Below are positions 5,470 to 6,535 of a DNA stretch of 6,535 nt, piece by piece. The stretch lies in assembly GCA_016794075.1 (NCBI GenBank), contig JAEUKU010000240.1, forward strand, positions 1 through 6,535, given 5' to 3'. The position numbers and the translations under genes were made by a program. The DNA is from Rhodospirillaceae bacterium (GTDB lineage Bacteria; Pseudomonadota; Alphaproteobacteria; Dongiales; Dongiaceae). The notes under the pieces are model-generated. The model searched no databases and was not told where the DNA came from. It worked only from the letters and a program-made list of their open reading frames with translations. Position 1 is the stretch's first letter. Every line of letters begins with the position of its first letter.

Positions 5470-6345
5470 CTAAGGCCACACCACTTCCGGCGGGAGCGAC
5501 ATCAGGATCGCGTCGGTGTTGCCGCCGGTCTTCAGGCCGAAGATCGTGCCGCGGTCGTAGAGCAGGTTGAACTCGACATAGCGGCCGCGGCGCACCAGCT
5601 GGTGGCGGCGCTCCTCGTCGGTCCAGTCCTTCTCAATGTGGCGGCGGACGATCTCCGGATAGATCGCCAGGAACGCCTCGCCTACCGCCTGGGTGAAGCC
5701 GAAATCCTTGTCCCAGTCGCCGGTGTTGAGCGTGTCGTAGAAGATGCCGCCGAGGCCGCGCGGCTCCTGGCGGTGCGGCAGATAGAAATACTCGTCGCAC
5801 CACTTCTTGTAGCGGGGATAGTACTCGGCATCGAATTTGTCGCAGGCGGCCTTCAGCGCGGCGTGGAAATCGGCGCCATCCTGGGCGTGGCGGTCCATAT
5901 ACATCGGCGTCAAATCGGCGCCGCCGCCGAACCAGGACTGGCTGGTGACGATGTGCCGTGTGTTCATGTGCACCGCCGGCACCAAAGGCGAGCGCATGTG
6001 GGCGACCAGCGAGATGCCGCTGGCCCAGAAGCGGCCGTCGCCGGCAGCACCGGGGATCTGCTTGCGGAACTCCTCGGAGAACGCGCCATGCACGGTGGAG
6101 ACGTTGACGCCGACCTTCTCGAACACCCGGCCCTTCATCACCGCCATGGTGCCGCCGCCGCCATCCGCGGCGCTGGGGTCCGGCCGGGTCCAGGGCGTGC
6201 GGGCGAAGCGGCCGGCGGGCAGGCCGGCATGCCGGGTGCCCTTGAGCTCGTCTTCGAGCTTCTCGAAGGCGGCGCAGATGCGGTCGCGGAGCGATTCGAA
6301 CCAGGTGCGCGCACGTTCCTGATGATCGGCAGGGTAGGCGGTCAT
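5470..6345 (-). CDS. hemF: Oxygen-dependent coproporphyrinogen III oxidase
   Basis: A complete 291-residue HemF. It uses O2 to decarboxylate two propionates of coproporphyrinogen III to vinyl groups, giving protoporphyrinogen IX in haem (and, where present, bacteriochlorophyll) synthesis; it is cytosolic and dimeric in characterised cases. The family signature is clear at 126-148: VHMNTRH followed by WFGGGADLTPMY. The four histidines studied in E. coli HemF correspond to H116, H126, H161 and H191. YPRYKKWCDEYFYLPHR (176-192), RGRYVEFNLLYDRGT (253-267) and GLKTGGNTDAILMSLPP (270-286) are also conserved. The protein ends five residues after SLPP, lacking the roughly 30-residue tail of the E. 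coli enzyme; this short form is usual in Alphaproteobacteria. The start at 6345 overlaps the trmL stop by four bases (ATGA), implying co-transcription from upstream. Stop is TAG 5472-5470. Confidence 0.97.
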   Translation of the reverse strand: MTAYPADHQERARTWFESLRDRICAAFEKLEDELKGTRHAGLPAGRFARTPWTRPDPSAADGGGGTMAVMKGRVFEKVGVNVSTVHGAFSEEFRKQIPGAAGDGRFWASGISLVAHMRSPLVPAVHMNTRHIVTSQSWFGGGADLTPMYMDRHAQDGADFHAALKAACDKFDAEYYPRYKKWCDEYFYLPHRQEPRGLGGIFYDTLNTGDWDKDFGFTQAVGEAFLAIYPEIVRRHIEKDWTDEERRHQLVRRGRYVEFNLLYDRGTIFGLKTGGNTDAILMSLPPEVVWP

Positions 6346-6535
6346 GAGTTTGACAATCCCGTCTGTCGGATGGCTTCCCCGGCGACGATGGCGGCCGCCA
6401 TGGCAACGTTAAGCGATCTCAGGCCCGGCCGCATAGGGATGCGGACGGCCAAATCGGCGGCTTCCCGCACCTCCGGCGGCACGCCGGCGCTCTCTTGGCC
6501 GACCAGCAGCGAATCGGCGGGCCGATAGGCGGCCT
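6342..6535 (-). CDS. trmL: tRNA (cytidine(34)-2'-O)-methyltransferase, C-terminal fragment
   Basis: Read on the - strand, the frame is open from the window edge (two spare bases, then 63 codons) to a TGA at 6344-6342. It encodes the C-terminal SPOUT-fold signature: LLVGQESAGVPPEV, then VRIPMRPGLRSLNVAMAAAI and a final helix. The GQESAG, IPM and SLNVAMAAAI blocks form the knotted SAM-binding site typical of TrmL/YibK. This enzyme 2'-O-methylates the wobble nucleotide C34 or cmnm5U34 of tRNA-Leu isoacceptors. The N-terminal part is outside the window. Its stop overlaps the hemF start, and this adjacency is common in Alphaproteobacteria. A different SpoU/SPOUT tRNA methyltransferase is the main alternative, but the IPM/SLNVAMA form favours TrmL. 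Confidence 0.9.
   Translation of the reverse strand, partial: AAYRPADSLLVGQESAGVPPEVREAADLAVRIPMRPGLRSLNVAMAAAIVAGEAIRQTGLSNS

Noticed and set aside
5443..6528. 361-codon open frame on the + strand opposite hemF and trmL.
   Set aside because: Antisense shadow of two secure genes; low-complexity Ala/Val/Gly/Arg composition and no family motif.

Overview
The window is high-GC DNA with tightly packed genes from what looks like an alphaproteobacterium; the order cannot be fixed from the sequence alone. Supporting signs are the PAS_5 (DUF1457-type) protein, the trmL-hemF gene pair, a HemF that ends shortly after its SLPP motif, and two kinds of palindromic intergenic repeat (C-rich 'CCCTCCC' and 'CGTCATGG...CATGACG') of the sort common in that class. 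All eight genes look chromosomal. I see no transposase, integrase, phage gene, CRISPR array, tRNA or rRNA.

Left half, + strand: the 3' end of a CCA-adding tRNA nucleotidyltransferase (1-192), a short PAS-domain protein (307-852), then a two-gene cassette. The cassette is a 660-residue old-yellow-enzyme-like oxidoreductase with an Fe-S site and an FAD domain, of the trimethylamine dehydrogenase / N-methylproline demethylase type (910-2892). Two bases later comes an ornithine cyclodeaminase/mu-crystallin family protein that looks like a cyclic-imine reductase (2895-3866). Together they suggest oxidation or demethylation of a cyclic or N-methylated amino acid and reduction of a cyclic imine towards proline or pipecolate. 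That pathway is an inference.

Centre: the + and - gene blocks converge on a 113-base gap (3867-3979). It is almost filled by a C-rich/G-rich inverted repeat that can form two hairpins and carries a G-quadruplex motif on each strand.

Right half, - strand, read from high to low coordinates: the 3' end of trmL (tRNA wobble 2'-O-methyltransferase), hemF (oxygen-dependent coproporphyrinogen III oxidase), a 102-base double-hairpin repeat, a class I SAM-dependent methyltransferase, and an AlaX-type alanyl-tRNA editing protein. trmL/hemF and methyltransferase/alaX each overlap by four bases (ATGA), so each pair is probably translationally coupled. The repeat separates the two pairs.

Nothing here amounts to a clearly new defence or mobile system. 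The items most worth a second look are the flavoenzyme/imine-reductase cassette, an AlaX protein with Glu in place of one expected zinc-binding His, and the two structured intergenic repeats.
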